From positions 1-36,135 of the forward strand of contig CAZXDP010000023.1 of the NCBI GenBank assembly GCA_964639255.1: a stretch of 36,135 nt of DNA, written 5' to 3'. Shown one piece after another: positions 23,796 to 32,256 of the stretch. Source of the DNA: NZQO01 sp964639255. Lineage in GTDB: Bacteria; Bacteroidota; Bacteroidia; Flavobacteriales; Flavobacteriaceae. How positions within the stretch are numbered: the first letter of the stretch is position 1; each line of letters opens with the position of its first letter. The translations under genes were made by a program, and so were the position numbers. Below the pieces are notes generated by a model. It was given only the letters and a program-made list of their open reading frames with translations, searched no databases and was not told the DNA's origin.

Positions 23796-24605
23796 CTATT
23801 TCAATTTATAATGATTTAGGAGCATGCGCTCATACACCTTATCTGGGAGCAGCCGTTTCAAAACGATGGAAAATTTTTGAAGGGGCGCACCTACTTTGTA
23901 GTGTATTCTAGGACTGGGATTTTCTATGAGTGAATAAACCATCTTGGCCATTTCAACGGGATCTTCTCCACGATCTACGTGCTCGTTCATCATATCCAAG
24001 GTGCTTCCGTAGGCCTTATTATATGGCGATTCCTCACGAATGGGCGCGTGGTAGCGGCCGGCAGCAATATTGGTGGCGAAATCGCCAGGTGCCACATTGC
24101 ACATCTCGATGCCAAATTGCTTCGTTTCCATTCGCAGGGCTTCGGTGGTTATTTCTAGAGCCGCCTTGGTAGCCGAATAAATTCCCCGGTACGGCAGACC
24201 CATATAGCCAGCAATAGAGGTAATGTTGATGATCTTGCCATAGCCTTGTTCTCGCATACTTGGAAGTACCGCTTTAATCACTTCTACAGGACCGAAAACA
24301 TTCGTACGAAAGGCCTTTTCAATCTCGGTAGCAGGGGTTTCCTCAATGGGGCCCGTGATGCCCACCCCGGCATTATTTATTAGCACATCGATGCGACCTT
24401 CCTTTTCGAGTATGGTATGAATGGCAGAAATGATAGATTCGTGTTGGGTAACATCAAGTGCGACCAAAGGGAAGTTGCAAGAAGCCTGGTGTTTTTGGGG
24501 ATTGCGGCTTGTACCGTAAACGGTATACCCTTTTTGGCTAAGGTAGTCGCCAATGGCTTTCCCTATTCCTGAAGAGGCTCCGGTGATGAATACAACTTTT
24601 GGCAT
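23796..24605 (-). CDS. Short-chain dehydrogenase/reductase (classical SDR)
   Basis: 269 aa. Rossmann cofactor motif TGASSGIG (8-15), NNAG (77-80), catalytic Ser130, Tyr143 and Lys147 (YSATK). Arg34 after the second strand (GTSRNP) favours NADP(H). The C-terminal 20 residues (SIVLKRLLPDKVYERMLLNHY) are typical of a cytoplasmic SDR group often annotated only as oxidoreductase. The substrate cannot be inferred. A -7 box TACCTTTG lies at 24636-24643. Confidence 0.9.
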   Translation of the reverse strand: MPKVVFITGASSGIGKAIGDYLSQKGYTVYGTSRNPQKHQASCNFPLVALDVTQHESIISAIHTILEKEGRIDVLINNAGVGITGPIEETPATEIEKAFRTNVFGPVEVIKAVLPSMREQGYGKIINITSIAGYMGLPYRGIYSATKAALEITTEALRMETKQFGIEMCNVAPGDFATNIAAGRYHAPIREESPYNKAYGSTLDMMNEHVDRGEDPVEMAKMVYSLIENPSPRIHYKVGAPLQKFSIVLKRLLPDKVYERMLLNHYKLK

Positions 24606-24635
24606 ATACTGTTACTGAATGGCAAAGATGGGTAT

Positions 24636-24643
24636 CAAAGGTA
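24636..24643 (-). promoter_or_regulatory. -7 box of the SDR gene
   Basis: TACCTTTG on the minus strand, an exact TAnnTTTG, 30 nt before the ATG at 24605. No -33 element seen. Confidence 0.45.
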
Positions 24644-24701
24644 ACTTTTGCAAATTCGTGCTCGTCATTATGCCTTACGTGGAAATAATAGGCATGAAAA
24701 A

Positions 24702-24801
24702 ATGGCAAGCTACCTACATCGCACCGCTACGACCGTTTACCCTTGCTGCGTTCCCGCCCTGGGGGATTCAACGGGAGCTGGTCGTGTAGGACTTGCCGCT
24801 G
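24702..24801 (-). ncRNA. ffs: Signal recognition particle RNA (small bacterial type, 4.5S-like)
   Basis: On the minus strand the domain IV core reads CCCCCAGG GCG GGAA CGC AGCAAGGG: a GGAA tetraloop closed by GCG/CGC and then the symmetric loop with AGCA that binds Ffh. Outside it, CGACC pairs with GGTCG, CCTAC with GTAGG, and GGCAAG (plus 24792-24797) with CTTGCC (plus 24704-24709), making one long hairpin of about 100 nt. A promoter (24802-24831) ends just before the 5' end. It is the RNA partner of Ffh in co-translational targeting of membrane proteins. End positions are good to a few bases. Confidence 0.88.
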
Positions 24802-24831
24802 CAAAGATACGTACTTTTCAACGTTCTGCAA
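24802..24831 (-). promoter_or_regulatory. Promoter of the SRP RNA gene
   Basis: Minus strand TTG (24831-24829), 19-nt spacer, TATCTTTG (24809-24802). It is the best match to the Bacteroidota promoter in the window and lies at the RNA's 5' end. Confidence 0.7.
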
Positions 24832-24886
24832 TGTTTTTTAGTTATCAATTGAATTTAATTATCTTGCCGCAAATTGACACAAAGCT

Positions 24887-25942
24887 ATGCGAATGTTTAA
24901 TTGGTTCATTACAATATCATTATCGATCCTCGCGCTAGGTTGCGGCGATGGTGGCAAAAAGGAAAATGTACCCTTCAGCCTACAATTTCCCAGCGGTAAG
25001 AAATCGGCATCGGTTGCCAGTACGGTCGAGGTAGGCCTTAACTCCACGAGAGAGCTCACGGTAGACTCGGTGGTATATTTTCTGAATGGCGCACGAAACA
25101 TACGTACCGAGACCCTAGCACCCATATCCCTGACGCTAACTGACATCCCCTTAGGAAAACGCGAACTCCTGGCTAAAATATATGCAGACGATGAAACCTA
25201 CGAGCTAACCGAAACCATAACCATTTTGGCTTCGGAAAAACCAAAACTGTACACCTATACAATATTGGAAACCTACCCGCACGACCAAGACGCCTATACC
25301 CAAGGTCTTGAATTTGAAAATGATACGCTCTACGAAAGTACCGGTAAACGTGGTCAATCATCTCTTCGAAAAACCGATTTCCGTACAGGGGAAGTACTGC
25401 AGAAGGTATCGTTGGAAAAGCAATATTTCGCCGAAGGTCTCACTATACTGAACGATAAGATTTACCAGTTGACGTGGCAGTCCAACACCGGATTTATCTA
25501 CAACCTCAAAACCATGGACCGCACCGGTAGTTTTGTGTACGGAAAGAGCAAGGAGGGCTGGGGCCTGTGCAACGACGGTACGCGCATTTACAAAAGCGAC
25601 GGCACTGAGCGCATCTATATTTTAGATCCCGAAACCTTGGCCGAAAAGGGTTCTATAGAAATTTATACGAACACCAGCCGCATTCCCAATGTAAATGAAC
25701 TTGAATGGGTGGAGGGTAAAATTTACGCCAACGTGTACCAACAGAGTTCTATTGCCATCGTAAATCCTAAGAACGGCGCGGTGGAAGGGGTTATCGACCT
25801 AACCGACCTCAAGGACCAAGTAACCCAGCACCCAGAGCTCGATGTTTTAAACGGAATTGCCTACAAGGGCGAGAAAGACATCTTATATATCACCGGGAAA
25901 AACTGGGACAAACTTTTTAAAATTCAGGTTGTGGAAAAATAA
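24887..25942 (+). CDS. Glutaminyl-peptide cyclotransferase lipoprotein (plant/bacterial type)
   Basis: 351 aa with lipobox LALGC; lipidated Cys19. Converts N-terminal Gln of exported peptides or proteins to pyroglutamate. The N-terminal ~110 residues form an extra beta-domain (KKSASVASTVEVGLNSTRELTV); the catalytic five-bladed propeller begins at YTILETYPHDQDAYTQGLEF, the family signature, followed by YESTGKRGQSSLRK, EGLTILNDKIYQLTWQ, LCNDGTRIYKSDGTERIY, NELEWVEGKIYANVY and LNGIAYKGEKDILYITGKNWDKLF. Bacteroidota export many proteins whose mature N-terminus is Gln, which gives the enzyme an obvious use. It ends with a strong terminator. Confidence 0.92.
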   Translation: MRMFNWFITISLSILALGCGDGGKKENVPFSLQFPSGKKSASVASTVEVGLNSTRELTVDSVVYFLNGARNIRTETLAPISLTLTDIPLGKRELLAKIYADDETYELTETITILASEKPKLYTYTILETYPHDQDAYTQGLEFENDTLYESTGKRGQSSLRKTDFRTGEVLQKVSLEKQYFAEGLTILNDKIYQLTWQSNTGFIYNLKTMDRTGSFVYGKSKEGWGLCNDGTRIYKSDGTERIYILDPETLAEKGSIEIYTNTSRIPNVNELEWVEGKIYANVYQQSSIAIVNPKNGAVEGVIDLTDLKDQVTQHPELDVLNGIAYKGEKDILYITGKNWDKLFKIQVVEK

Positions 25943-25968
25943 CCGACACTCTCTTTTTACCCCTTTTC

Positions 25969-26000
25969 ACCAGTACGCTCTCGCCTACTGGTTTTTTTTT
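25969..26000 (+). terminator. Intrinsic terminator of the glutaminyl cyclase gene
   Basis: ACCAGTA (25969-25975) and TACTGGT (25986-25992), 10-nt loop, then an unbroken run of T. It works on the plus strand only. Confidence 0.85.
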
Positions 26001-26060
26001 GGCTCGCATTTTGATGGTTTGGTTTTATCCCCTCCAACTTTATTCTAAAAAGATACTCGT

Positions 26061-26849
26061 ATGGAAAAATCGATTCGCATCAGCATTCCCAATCCGTGTC
26101 ATGAAGACTGGAACACTATGACGCCTTCGGAAAAAGGACGGTTCTGTCAAGCGTGTAGTAAGGAAGTTATAGATTTAACGCAGCATTCGAAAACCGAAAT
26201 TTGGAATATTGTAAAGGGCAAATCCGGTATTTGCGGACGCATCGCATTTCCGAAGGCTCCCTCGCCAATAACCAAGGAGCACCCGGCAACAATTAGAATA
26301 GCGCCCTATGCAGCATCCCTCCTAGTACCCTTTGCTTTAATGGCCACAACACCTTCTTTCCCGTCGCCTGTGGAACCGCTTAGCACCTTCACTTCTTTAA
26401 ATATAGGCAGCCTGCACCATAATGGAGGCCACAATAAAATTGTGGTTAGCGGAGTGGTATTCGATATGGAGGGCAAGGGAATACCGGGCGTAATGGTTCG
26501 CGTAAAGGGCACCGAAGAACAAGTAATTACCAACGAGCTGGGCCAGTATCGAATTACGTGCCCGTCTAAAGAAACGTTGGTATTCGTAAAAGAACAGTTT
26601 ATAACCCAAGAGCGACTTTTGGGAACTCGAAATGAAGCCATCAACCTTAGCCTGCAACTCCAAAGTCCTGTAGTAGAAATTATCGAAATCGTTACAGGAG
26701 ATATAGAATCGGTCGAAATTTTAGAAATCGAAGAAATAGAGGAAATCCCCATTGTGGGGATGGTAGTGCACGATTCAGATTATTGGGAGGAAACGCCCGA
26801 AACAACCAAAAAAGAATTGCCCGAAAACGAAAAGCCGAAAGAGCAGTAG
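26061..26849 (+). CDS. Membrane protein with N-terminal four-Cys domain and CarboxypepD_reg-like domain
   Basis: 262 aa. Residues 1-60 hold the pattern NPCHEDWNTMTPSEKGRFC-x2-C ... SGICGR, with Cys13, His14, Cys29, Cys32 and Cys57. I know this arrangement from many Bacteroidota proteins but no function. A membrane helix (about 76-92, YAASLLVPFALMAT) follows, then a carboxypeptidase-regulatory-like beta-sandwich (about 115-200; VSGVVFDMEGKGIPGVMVRV, TNELGQYRITCP) of the kind found at the N-terminus of TonB-dependent receptors. The tail is a run of Ile-Glu alternation (IESVEILEIEEIEEIPIVG) and an acidic-lysine C-terminus. Likely topology: Cys domain inside, sandwich and tail in the periplasm. 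It starts 118 nt after the QC gene, beyond a terminator, so it has its own promoter. Confidence 0.75.
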   Translation: MEKSIRISIPNPCHEDWNTMTPSEKGRFCQACSKEVIDLTQHSKTEIWNIVKGKSGICGRIAFPKAPSPITKEHPATIRIAPYAASLLVPFALMATTPSFPSPVEPLSTFTSLNIGSLHHNGGHNKIVVSGVVFDMEGKGIPGVMVRVKGTEEQVITNELGQYRITCPSKETLVFVKEQFITQERLLGTRNEAINLSLQLQSPVVEIIEIVTGDIESVEILEIEEIEEIPIVGMVVHDSDYWEETPETTKKELPENEKPKEQ

Positions 26850-26941
26850 GCTGCCATACCGCTACAACTGCTCAGGAAAACTTTGCGGTTCAACAATATA
26901 TTCCTATCCAAAAAGTTATATTTTTACGAAAATTTTCCTCG

Positions 26942-28498
26942 ATGAAGTACCTCTATGGATTGGCCCTATTAAGCTGTGTGATTTTTTGGAGTTCCTGCCG
27001 TAACGATTTTGAGAGCATCCCCAGTACCGGAAATCTTGAATTTTCCCGCGATACGGTTTTTTTGGACACCGTTTTTACCAATATTGGCTCTAGCACCTAT
27101 ACGCTAAAGGTGTACAACCGTAGTGACGATGACGTAAATATTCCCACACTTCGGCTGGCCAATGGCGAAAGCTCCAACTATAGACTGAATGTTGACGGGC
27201 TCCCTGGAAAGACCTTCGAGAATATCCAGGTACTCGCGAACGATAGTATCTTTATATTTATCGAAACCACGATAGATATCGACAATTTCAACAATCCCGA
27301 GAATTCATTTCTCTATACAGACCAAATCCTATTTAACGGCGGCGGGAATGAGCAGAAGGTCGAACTTGTAACGCTCGTACAGGATGCGGTGTTCCTGTTT
27401 CCGGAGCAATTGGGCGACGGTATTGTAGAAACCTTAAATCTTGGGAATGATGAAAATGGCGATCCCGTACTTATTGAAGGATTTTTCTTAGACGATGATG
27501 AACTTACATTTACCAATGAAAAACCCTATGTTATTTATGGATACGCCGCGGTACCAAGCGATAAAACCCTTACGATAAACGCTGGAGCGCGAGTACATTT
27601 CCACGCTGCCAGCGGTATCTTGGTGGCCAACCGTGGATCGATTCGGGCAAACGGCGCACCCAGCAGCGACCCCCAGGCTATGGAGAACGAGGTAATTTTT
27701 GAGGGAGATAGGCTAGAGCCCTCATTCGCGGATGTGCCCGGCCAATGGGGCACCATTTGGCTTACCGCGGGCAGTACCGATAATTTCTTCCGTCATACCA
27801 CTATAAAAAACAGCGTAGTGGGCATACGTATGGACAGCAATGACGGAGACGAAACCCTACGGCTGGAGAATGTACAGATTTACAACAGTGCGGTATCTGG
27901 CATACAGGCGCTCACTGGAAACGTGTATGGCGAGAATGTAGTAATCAACAACAGCGGCCAAACTTCCTTCTCGGGTCTTTTTGGCGGCAGTTACACCTTC
28001 AACCATTGTACCTTCGCCAATTATTGGACCAATAGTTTCAGAAGTTTTTCGGCCGTACAGCTAACGAATTTTATACCTGTGGGCGATAATGCCATAGAGA
28101 CAGCACCTTTAAGGGCCAACTTTAACAACTGCATTATTTTCGGAAATGAACCGCGTGAACTTACACTGGTTCGTGATGAAACCGAAACGTTTGACGTTAC
28201 CTTCAAAAATTCGCTCTTACGATTTGAAGATCCCAATGGCGAATTTACCGACAATCCTCTGTACGATTTCTCAAACCCGAGCTTTTATTCCGACATTTTA
28301 CTGAATGAAGATCCCGTTTTTCAGAATACCGAAAAGAACAACTTCAACATTGGGACTGGAACTTCTGGAGCAGAAGGCATTGGCGATCCCCAAACGGCCG
28401 CACAAGTGCCTGTAGACTTGAATGGCAACTTCCGCGATACCGCCAATCCCGATGCTGGTGCGTATGAGGTCACAACTTTTCCCGATCCAGAAAATTGA
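26942..28498 (+). CDS. Lipoprotein with N-terminal Ig-like domain and right-handed beta-helix
   Basis: 518 aa from ATG 26942; the open frame extends upstream to 26783 but overlaps the previous gene and lacks a signal. Lipobox FWSSC, lipidated Cys20. Residues about 30-125 look like an Ig-like/choice-of-anchor domain (DTVFTNIGSSTYTLKVYNRS). From about 180 to 480 short repeated strands (GARVHFHAASGILVANRGS, RLENVQIYNSAVSGIQAL, GENVVINNSGQTSFSGLFGG, FNNCIIFGNEP) show the stacked-Asn pattern of a parallel beta-helix. The end, DLNGNFRDTANPDAGAYE, is the usual C-terminal motif of such Bacteroidota surface proteins. Role likely surface binding of a polysaccharide; no catalytic motif seen. Confidence 0.82.
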   Translation: MKYLYGLALLSCVIFWSSCRNDFESIPSTGNLEFSRDTVFLDTVFTNIGSSTYTLKVYNRSDDDVNIPTLRLANGESSNYRLNVDGLPGKTFENIQVLANDSIFIFIETTIDIDNFNNPENSFLYTDQILFNGGGNEQKVELVTLVQDAVFLFPEQLGDGIVETLNLGNDENGDPVLIEGFFLDDDELTFTNEKPYVIYGYAAVPSDKTLTINAGARVHFHAASGILVANRGSIRANGAPSSDPQAMENEVIFEGDRLEPSFADVPGQWGTIWLTAGSTDNFFRHTTIKNSVVGIRMDSNDGDETLRLENVQIYNSAVSGIQALTGNVYGENVVINNSGQTSFSGLFGGSYTFNHCTFANYWTNSFRSFSAVQLTNFIPVGDNAIETAPLRANFNNCIIFGNEPRELTLVRDETETFDVTFKNSLLRFEDPNGEFTDNPLYDFSNPSFYSDILLNEDPVFQNTEKNNFNIGTGTSGAEGIGDPQTAAQVPVDLNGNFRDTANPDAGAYEVTTFPDPEN

Positions 28499-28522
28499 TG
28501 GGGCAAGCGCGCTGATACCGAG

Positions 28523-30274
28523 CTATTGTAGCACTATTTTCTTTACGATGGTTCTATCTTCTAAGGTAAAGCGAACGAGGTATACGCCAGCAGGAAAAGA
28601 GGTCAAATCCAACGTTCCTTCCAGTTTTTCTGAAACCGTAAGCAACAGTTTCCCGGTATTGTCGGTAACAGAAATGGCCGAAACCGTACCTTGGTTCGCT
28701 ACGGAATAGCGTACCATTCCACTACTGGGATTGGGAAAAACCTGCACACCCGTTTCGACCGTGCTATTTTCCACAGAAAGGGGACTGCTGCCTTCCACGA
28801 CCAAGAGATGCGAATTGATTTGCGGGTTCTCAATAAAATCCACGGCACCGCTCAACCAGCTTACCTTTACATAGTCAATTTGGCTAGCAGGACCAATTCC
28901 GAAAAATTCGTAGGCTGAGTTTTGACCGAGATACCCTTCTCCGCATAGCGTATAGTTATATTGCTTTTCGCCATTCACCGAAATCTCTATCCAACTCCCA
29001 ATTCCCTGGCGGTTGCTCTGCACCCCTTCCAACTTCACCTTGAGCCAGTTATTGGCGGTGTTGGACTGATTTTCCCATAGGTACATATTATAAGGAAAAT
29101 AATTCAAAACGATAATCTCTGGATAACCATCATTATTGATATCGCCAATTGCATTTCCATAGCTTTGGGCCAAATCGTCCTCAAAGCCAATTCCGCTGGG
29201 GATGGTATAGCTACCGCTACCATCATTTTTGTAAAACGCAGCAGAGAGCCTATTTGCATTGCTGTCAAACTCGGCACTCACATACAAATCTAGATCGCCA
29301 TCGTTTTCGGCATCTAAAAATACAGCGCCCCACGCTACCGATTCCATGAGCGTCCCGTTGGTCGCTGCGATATCGGTAAATGTGCCATCACCGTTGTTTC
29401 TGAAAAATGCATTTCCTTGAATAGTATTGGTAACGTAAATATCGAGCCAGCCATCTTGGTTATAATCACCAATAGTGGTGCTCATGGCGTCCATAACTAC
29501 ACCCGTTCCGCTCTGGGCGCCCTGTTCAGAAAATGTATTATTCCCTTCGTTATGATAAAGTAGATTTTCGGGTTTTCGATCGTTGGCGACATAAAAATCT
29601 TGCCAGCCATCGTTGTCATAATCAAAAAAGGCAGCGCAGAATGAAGTATAATTTACAGAAGGTAATCCGGCAGAGGTCGTAATGTTGGTAAAGGTTTTAT
29701 CGCCATTATTGCGATATAATATATTGGCCACGGTTGTAGATTCGTTGTCCCTCGATGCGATAAATAAATCTAAGTGGCCATCCTTATCGATATCTCCCCA
29801 CGATGCACCAAATGTTTTATGATTGGCCACCATTAGGCCCGCATTTTCAGTAATATCGATAAATTCAAAATTCCCCGTATTCTCATACAATACATTATGG
29901 CTCAAGTTGCTCGTTGCGAAAAAGTCGTAATCGCCATCGTTATCGAAATCGACCCATTGTACTGTTTTGGTTTCATAAGTGTTCGCAATGTTGGGGAAAA
30001 TTTCGGTAAAGGTGCCGCCCATATTCTTGAAAAAACGAACTGGATAATCTTCTTTGGAAGATAAGGTTATATCGTCCCAGCCATCGTTATCGAAATCGAA
30101 AAACGAAAGTCCGCCCCCACCCAACGTCCCCGAGCCATAGGTAGAATTACCGCAGCCGCTCGCTACGGCGACCTCTTGAAACGCCAGCTGTCCGAAACTG
30201 CTGAAGGACGTAAATAGAAAGAGGGGTAACAAACAATGTAAAACGTAGTATAGGGATAGGCTATGACGTTTCAT
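28523..30274 (-). CDS. Type IX-secreted FG-GAP/VCBS repeat protein with ASPIC/UnbV domain
   Basis: 583 aa. Signal peptide about 1-28 (SLYYVLHCLLPLFLFTSF). Seven FG-GAP-like blades each with a DxDxDG calcium loop: FDFDNDGWDD, VDFDNDGDYD, GDIDKDGHLD, FDYDNDGWQD, GDYNQDGWLD, LDAENDGDLD, GDINNDGYPE. Then an ASPIC/UnbV domain (about 405-490: NNWLKVKLEGVQSNRQGIGS, YNYTLCGEGYLGQNSAYEFFGIG). The last ~75 residues, beginning VQVFPNPSSGMVRY and ending LVRFTLEDRTIVKKIVLQ, are a type-A T9SS sorting domain. The protein is thus exported through the Por/Gld secretion system and attached to or released from the surface. Adhesion is likely, by family. Confidence 0.92.
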   Translation of the reverse strand: MKRHSLSLYYVLHCLLPLFLFTSFSSFGQLAFQEVAVASGCGNSTYGSGTLGGGGLSFFDFDNDGWDDITLSSKEDYPVRFFKNMGGTFTEIFPNIANTYETKTVQWVDFDNDGDYDFFATSNLSHNVLYENTGNFEFIDITENAGLMVANHKTFGASWGDIDKDGHLDLFIASRDNESTTVANILYRNNGDKTFTNITTSAGLPSVNYTSFCAAFFDYDNDGWQDFYVANDRKPENLLYHNEGNNTFSEQGAQSGTGVVMDAMSTTIGDYNQDGWLDIYVTNTIQGNAFFRNNGDGTFTDIAATNGTLMESVAWGAVFLDAENDGDLDLYVSAEFDSNANRLSAAFYKNDGSGSYTIPSGIGFEDDLAQSYGNAIGDINNDGYPEIIVLNYFPYNMYLWENQSNTANNWLKVKLEGVQSNRQGIGSWIEISVNGEKQYNYTLCGEGYLGQNSAYEFFGIGPASQIDYVKVSWLSGAVDFIENPQINSHLLVVEGSSPLSVENSTVETGVQVFPNPSSGMVRYSVANQGTVSAISVTDNTGKLLLTVSEKLEGTLDLTSFPAGVYLVRFTLEDRTIVKKIVLQ

Positions 30275-30309
30275 AAGGTATCGAGTTTAAAATCACTACT
30301 GAAAGGTAT

Positions 30310-30338
30310 AAAAAAAAGCCCATCGGTACCGATGGGCT
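30310..30338 (-). terminator. Intrinsic terminator of the cold-shock gene
   Basis: A 22-nt perfect palindrome (30317-30338, AGCCCATCGGT/ACCGATGGGCT) followed on the minus strand by a run of eight T. It ends the cold-shock transcript 24 nt past its stop and separates it from the downstream FG-GAP gene. Confidence 0.85.
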
Positions 30339-30361
30339 CTTGAATTTCAAAAACGAATGTA

Positions 30362-30553
30362 TTATAGTACTCTTACGTTTACTGCGTTCAATCCTTTTTT
30401 TCCTTCTTTAAGATCAAATTCCACTTCGTCGTTCTCACGAATTTCGTCGATTAGACCGGTTACGTGTACGAAATGTTCTTTGTTACTTCCTTCCTCTACG
30501 ATAAATCCAAATCCTTTAGAATCGTTGAAGAACTTTACTGTGCCTCTTTGCAT
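30362..30553 (-). CDS. Cold-shock domain protein (CspA family)
   Basis: 63 aa, a single OB-fold cold-shock domain binding single-stranded RNA/DNA. RNP1 is KGFGFIVEE (13-21) and RNP2 is EHFVHVTGLI (26-35, with VHVT in place of VHFS). Ends NAVNVRVL. Regulation: an AT-rich leader of about 40 nt precedes the ATG, as common for cold-inducible csp mRNAs, and a possible -7 box TACATTCG lies near 30590. A strong terminator follows. Whether it is cold-induced or constitutive cannot be told. Confidence 0.95.
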   Translation of the reverse strand: MQRGTVKFFNDSKGFGFIVEEGSNKEHFVHVTGLIDEIRENDEVEFDLKEGKKGLNAVNVRVL

Positions 30554-30711
30554 TGTAATAAAATAATTAATTAATAAAGCGCGAATGTACGTCTATAAAA
30601 ATTACCAATAGATATTTTAACAAATTATTATTCAATAAATTGGAAATATTCTTTCTCGGCCTTATTCCGTGTGCCGAATGACAACCCCAATGCGCTTCGG
30701 TTAGACCTACA

Positions 30712-32001
30712 TTATGAATTGAACAGCGGCCTACCAGCCATCATATCGTTTACCTTTTCCGAAATATGCTGCAGGGCAGTATCGTCTTGGTGAGCGGTAA
30801 TTACTTCATCGATTAGATTCACTATGGGCGCCATATTCCTTTCAGTAAGTCCACGAGTTGTAATGGCAGGGGTGCCTATACGGATACCGCTCGTTACAAA
30901 GGGTGATTTATCATCGAAGGGCACCATATTTTTGTTTACGGTTATTGCCGCCTTGCCCAAGGCTTCCTCCGCCTCTTTGCCTGTAATGTTCTTATTCCGA
31001 AGGTCTATGAGCATCATATGGTTATCGGTGCCACCGCTTATTATCTTATAGCCTTTTTCAACAAATGCCTTTGCCATGACCGAAGCATTCTTTTTTACCT
31101 GTACCATATAGTGTAAAAAATCATCGGTTAGCGCTTCCCCGAAGGCAACGGCTTTGGCAGCGATGATATGCTCTAGGGGCCCGCCCTGGTTTCCGGGGAA
31201 GATACCGCTGTTCAGCAAGGCTGACATCATTTTCGGTTTGCCATTTTTTAAGGTTTCCCCAAACGGGTTCTCGAAATCGGTTCCCATTAAGATCATTCCA
31301 CCGCGGGGTCCGCGAAGCGTTTTATGTGTAGTCGTAGTTACGATATGGCAGTGCGGCAACGGATCGCCAATAATTCCCTTCGCAATAAGACCTGCTGGGT
31401 GGGCGATATCGGCAAGGAGTATGGCACCAACTTCATCTGCTATTTCCCGGAAACTGGCATAATCGAACTCCCGCGAATAAGCAGAGGCGCCAGCGATGAT
31501 CATTTTAGGCTGTTCCTTATGGGCCACACGGGCAACCTGTTCGTAATCTATCAATCCTGTTTCTTCATCAACGCCATAGAATACCGGATTGTATAGTTTT
31601 CCAGAAAAGTTGACAGGAGAACCGTGGGTTAAGTGGCCACCATGTGCAAGGTCGAACCCAAGGAACGTATCGCCAGGATCCATGCAGGCAGCGAATACTG
31701 CCGTATTCGCCTGCGAACCGCTATGGGGCTGTACGTTGGCATATTCGGCATTAAACAATGCTTTGGCGCGCTCTATGGCCAATTCCTCTACTTCGTCAAC
31801 AATCTCGCAGCCGCCATAATACCGTTTTCCGGGATAGCCCTCGGCATATTTGTTCGTAAGAACCGAACCGGCTGCTTCCAGCACTTGGTCGCTCACAAAA
31901 TTTTCGGAAGCAATAAGCTCCAGCCCATTGAGCTGTCGCTGCTTTTCTGCTTCAATTAATTCAAATACCTGTTGGTCACGTTCCATCATAGCTTTTTTCA
32001 T
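30712..32001 (-). CDS. glyA: Serine hydroxymethyltransferase
   Basis: PLP enzyme converting serine and tetrahydrofolate to glycine and 5,10-methylene-THF; the main one-carbon source, in the cytoplasm. LELIASENFVSDQV, GYPGKRYYGGCE, QPHSGSQAN, HGGHLTHGS, DIAHPAGLI and the Schiff-base Lys227 in TTTHKTLRGPRGG are all present; full length. Three ATGs lie near the start (32001, 31989, 31986); family N-termini begin MERDxxxF, which favours 31986 (424 aa), but 32001 gives the longest frame and is kept. It is divergent from the fahA gene with a 255-nt gap that holds a short inverted repeat (32032-32049). Confidence 0.96.
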   Translation of the reverse strand: MKKAMMERDQQVFELIEAEKQRQLNGLELIASENFVSDQVLEAAGSVLTNKYAEGYPGKRYYGGCEIVDEVEELAIERAKALFNAEYANVQPHSGSQANTAVFAACMDPGDTFLGFDLAHGGHLTHGSPVNFSGKLYNPVFYGVDEETGLIDYEQVARVAHKEQPKMIIAGASAYSREFDYASFREIADEVGAILLADIAHPAGLIAKGIIGDPLPHCHIVTTTTHKTLRGPRGGMILMGTDFENPFGETLKNGKPKMMSALLNSGIFPGNQGGPLEHIIAAKAVAFGEALTDDFLHYMVQVKKNASVMAKAFVEKGYKIISGGTDNHMMLIDLRNKNITGKEAEEALGKAAITVNKNMVPFDDKSPFVTSGIRIGTPAITTRGLTERNMAPIVNLIDEVITAHQDDTALQHISEKVNDMMAGRPLFNS

Positions 32002-32031
32002 TGTGTTTCCCCCGAGTTGGTAATACTACTT

Positions 32032-32049
32032 TTGATATTTTCATATCAA
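32032..32049. repeat. Short inverted repeat upstream of glyA
   Basis: TTGATAT and ATATCAA (7 bp each) flank TTTC, 31 nt upstream of the glyA ATG. It could be an operator for a dimeric regulator, or chance in AT-rich DNA. Confidence 0.3.
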
Positions 32050-32214
32050 GTTAGTCAACCATCAATAGTGCATAATACTTTCTTTCCGAAGAAATTAGAT
32101 ATACGGCTATTCCCAGCCTACCCAATTCGCGCTACTTGCGGAAAGCCACGTATGACGGGGGTGTTAATAATATCCAAAAATACGAAATGCTTGTGGTTAG
32201 TCCTTCAGAAATTA

Positions 32215-32222
32215 TATATTTG
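32215..32222 (+). promoter_or_regulatory. -7 box of the fahA gene
   Basis: TATATTTG fits TAnnTTTG. A TTG at 32191-32193 is 21 nt upstream. Transcription would start about 30 nt before the ATG at 32257. Confidence 0.5.
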
Positions 32223-32256
32223 ATTAACATTTTTTCAAACAAAAAAACGAACCAAC

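Noticed and set aside
26783..26941. Upstream extension of the beta-helix lipoprotein frame
   Set aside because: It overlaps the previous gene, lacks a signal peptide, and the ATG at 26942 begins a clear lipoprotein signal.
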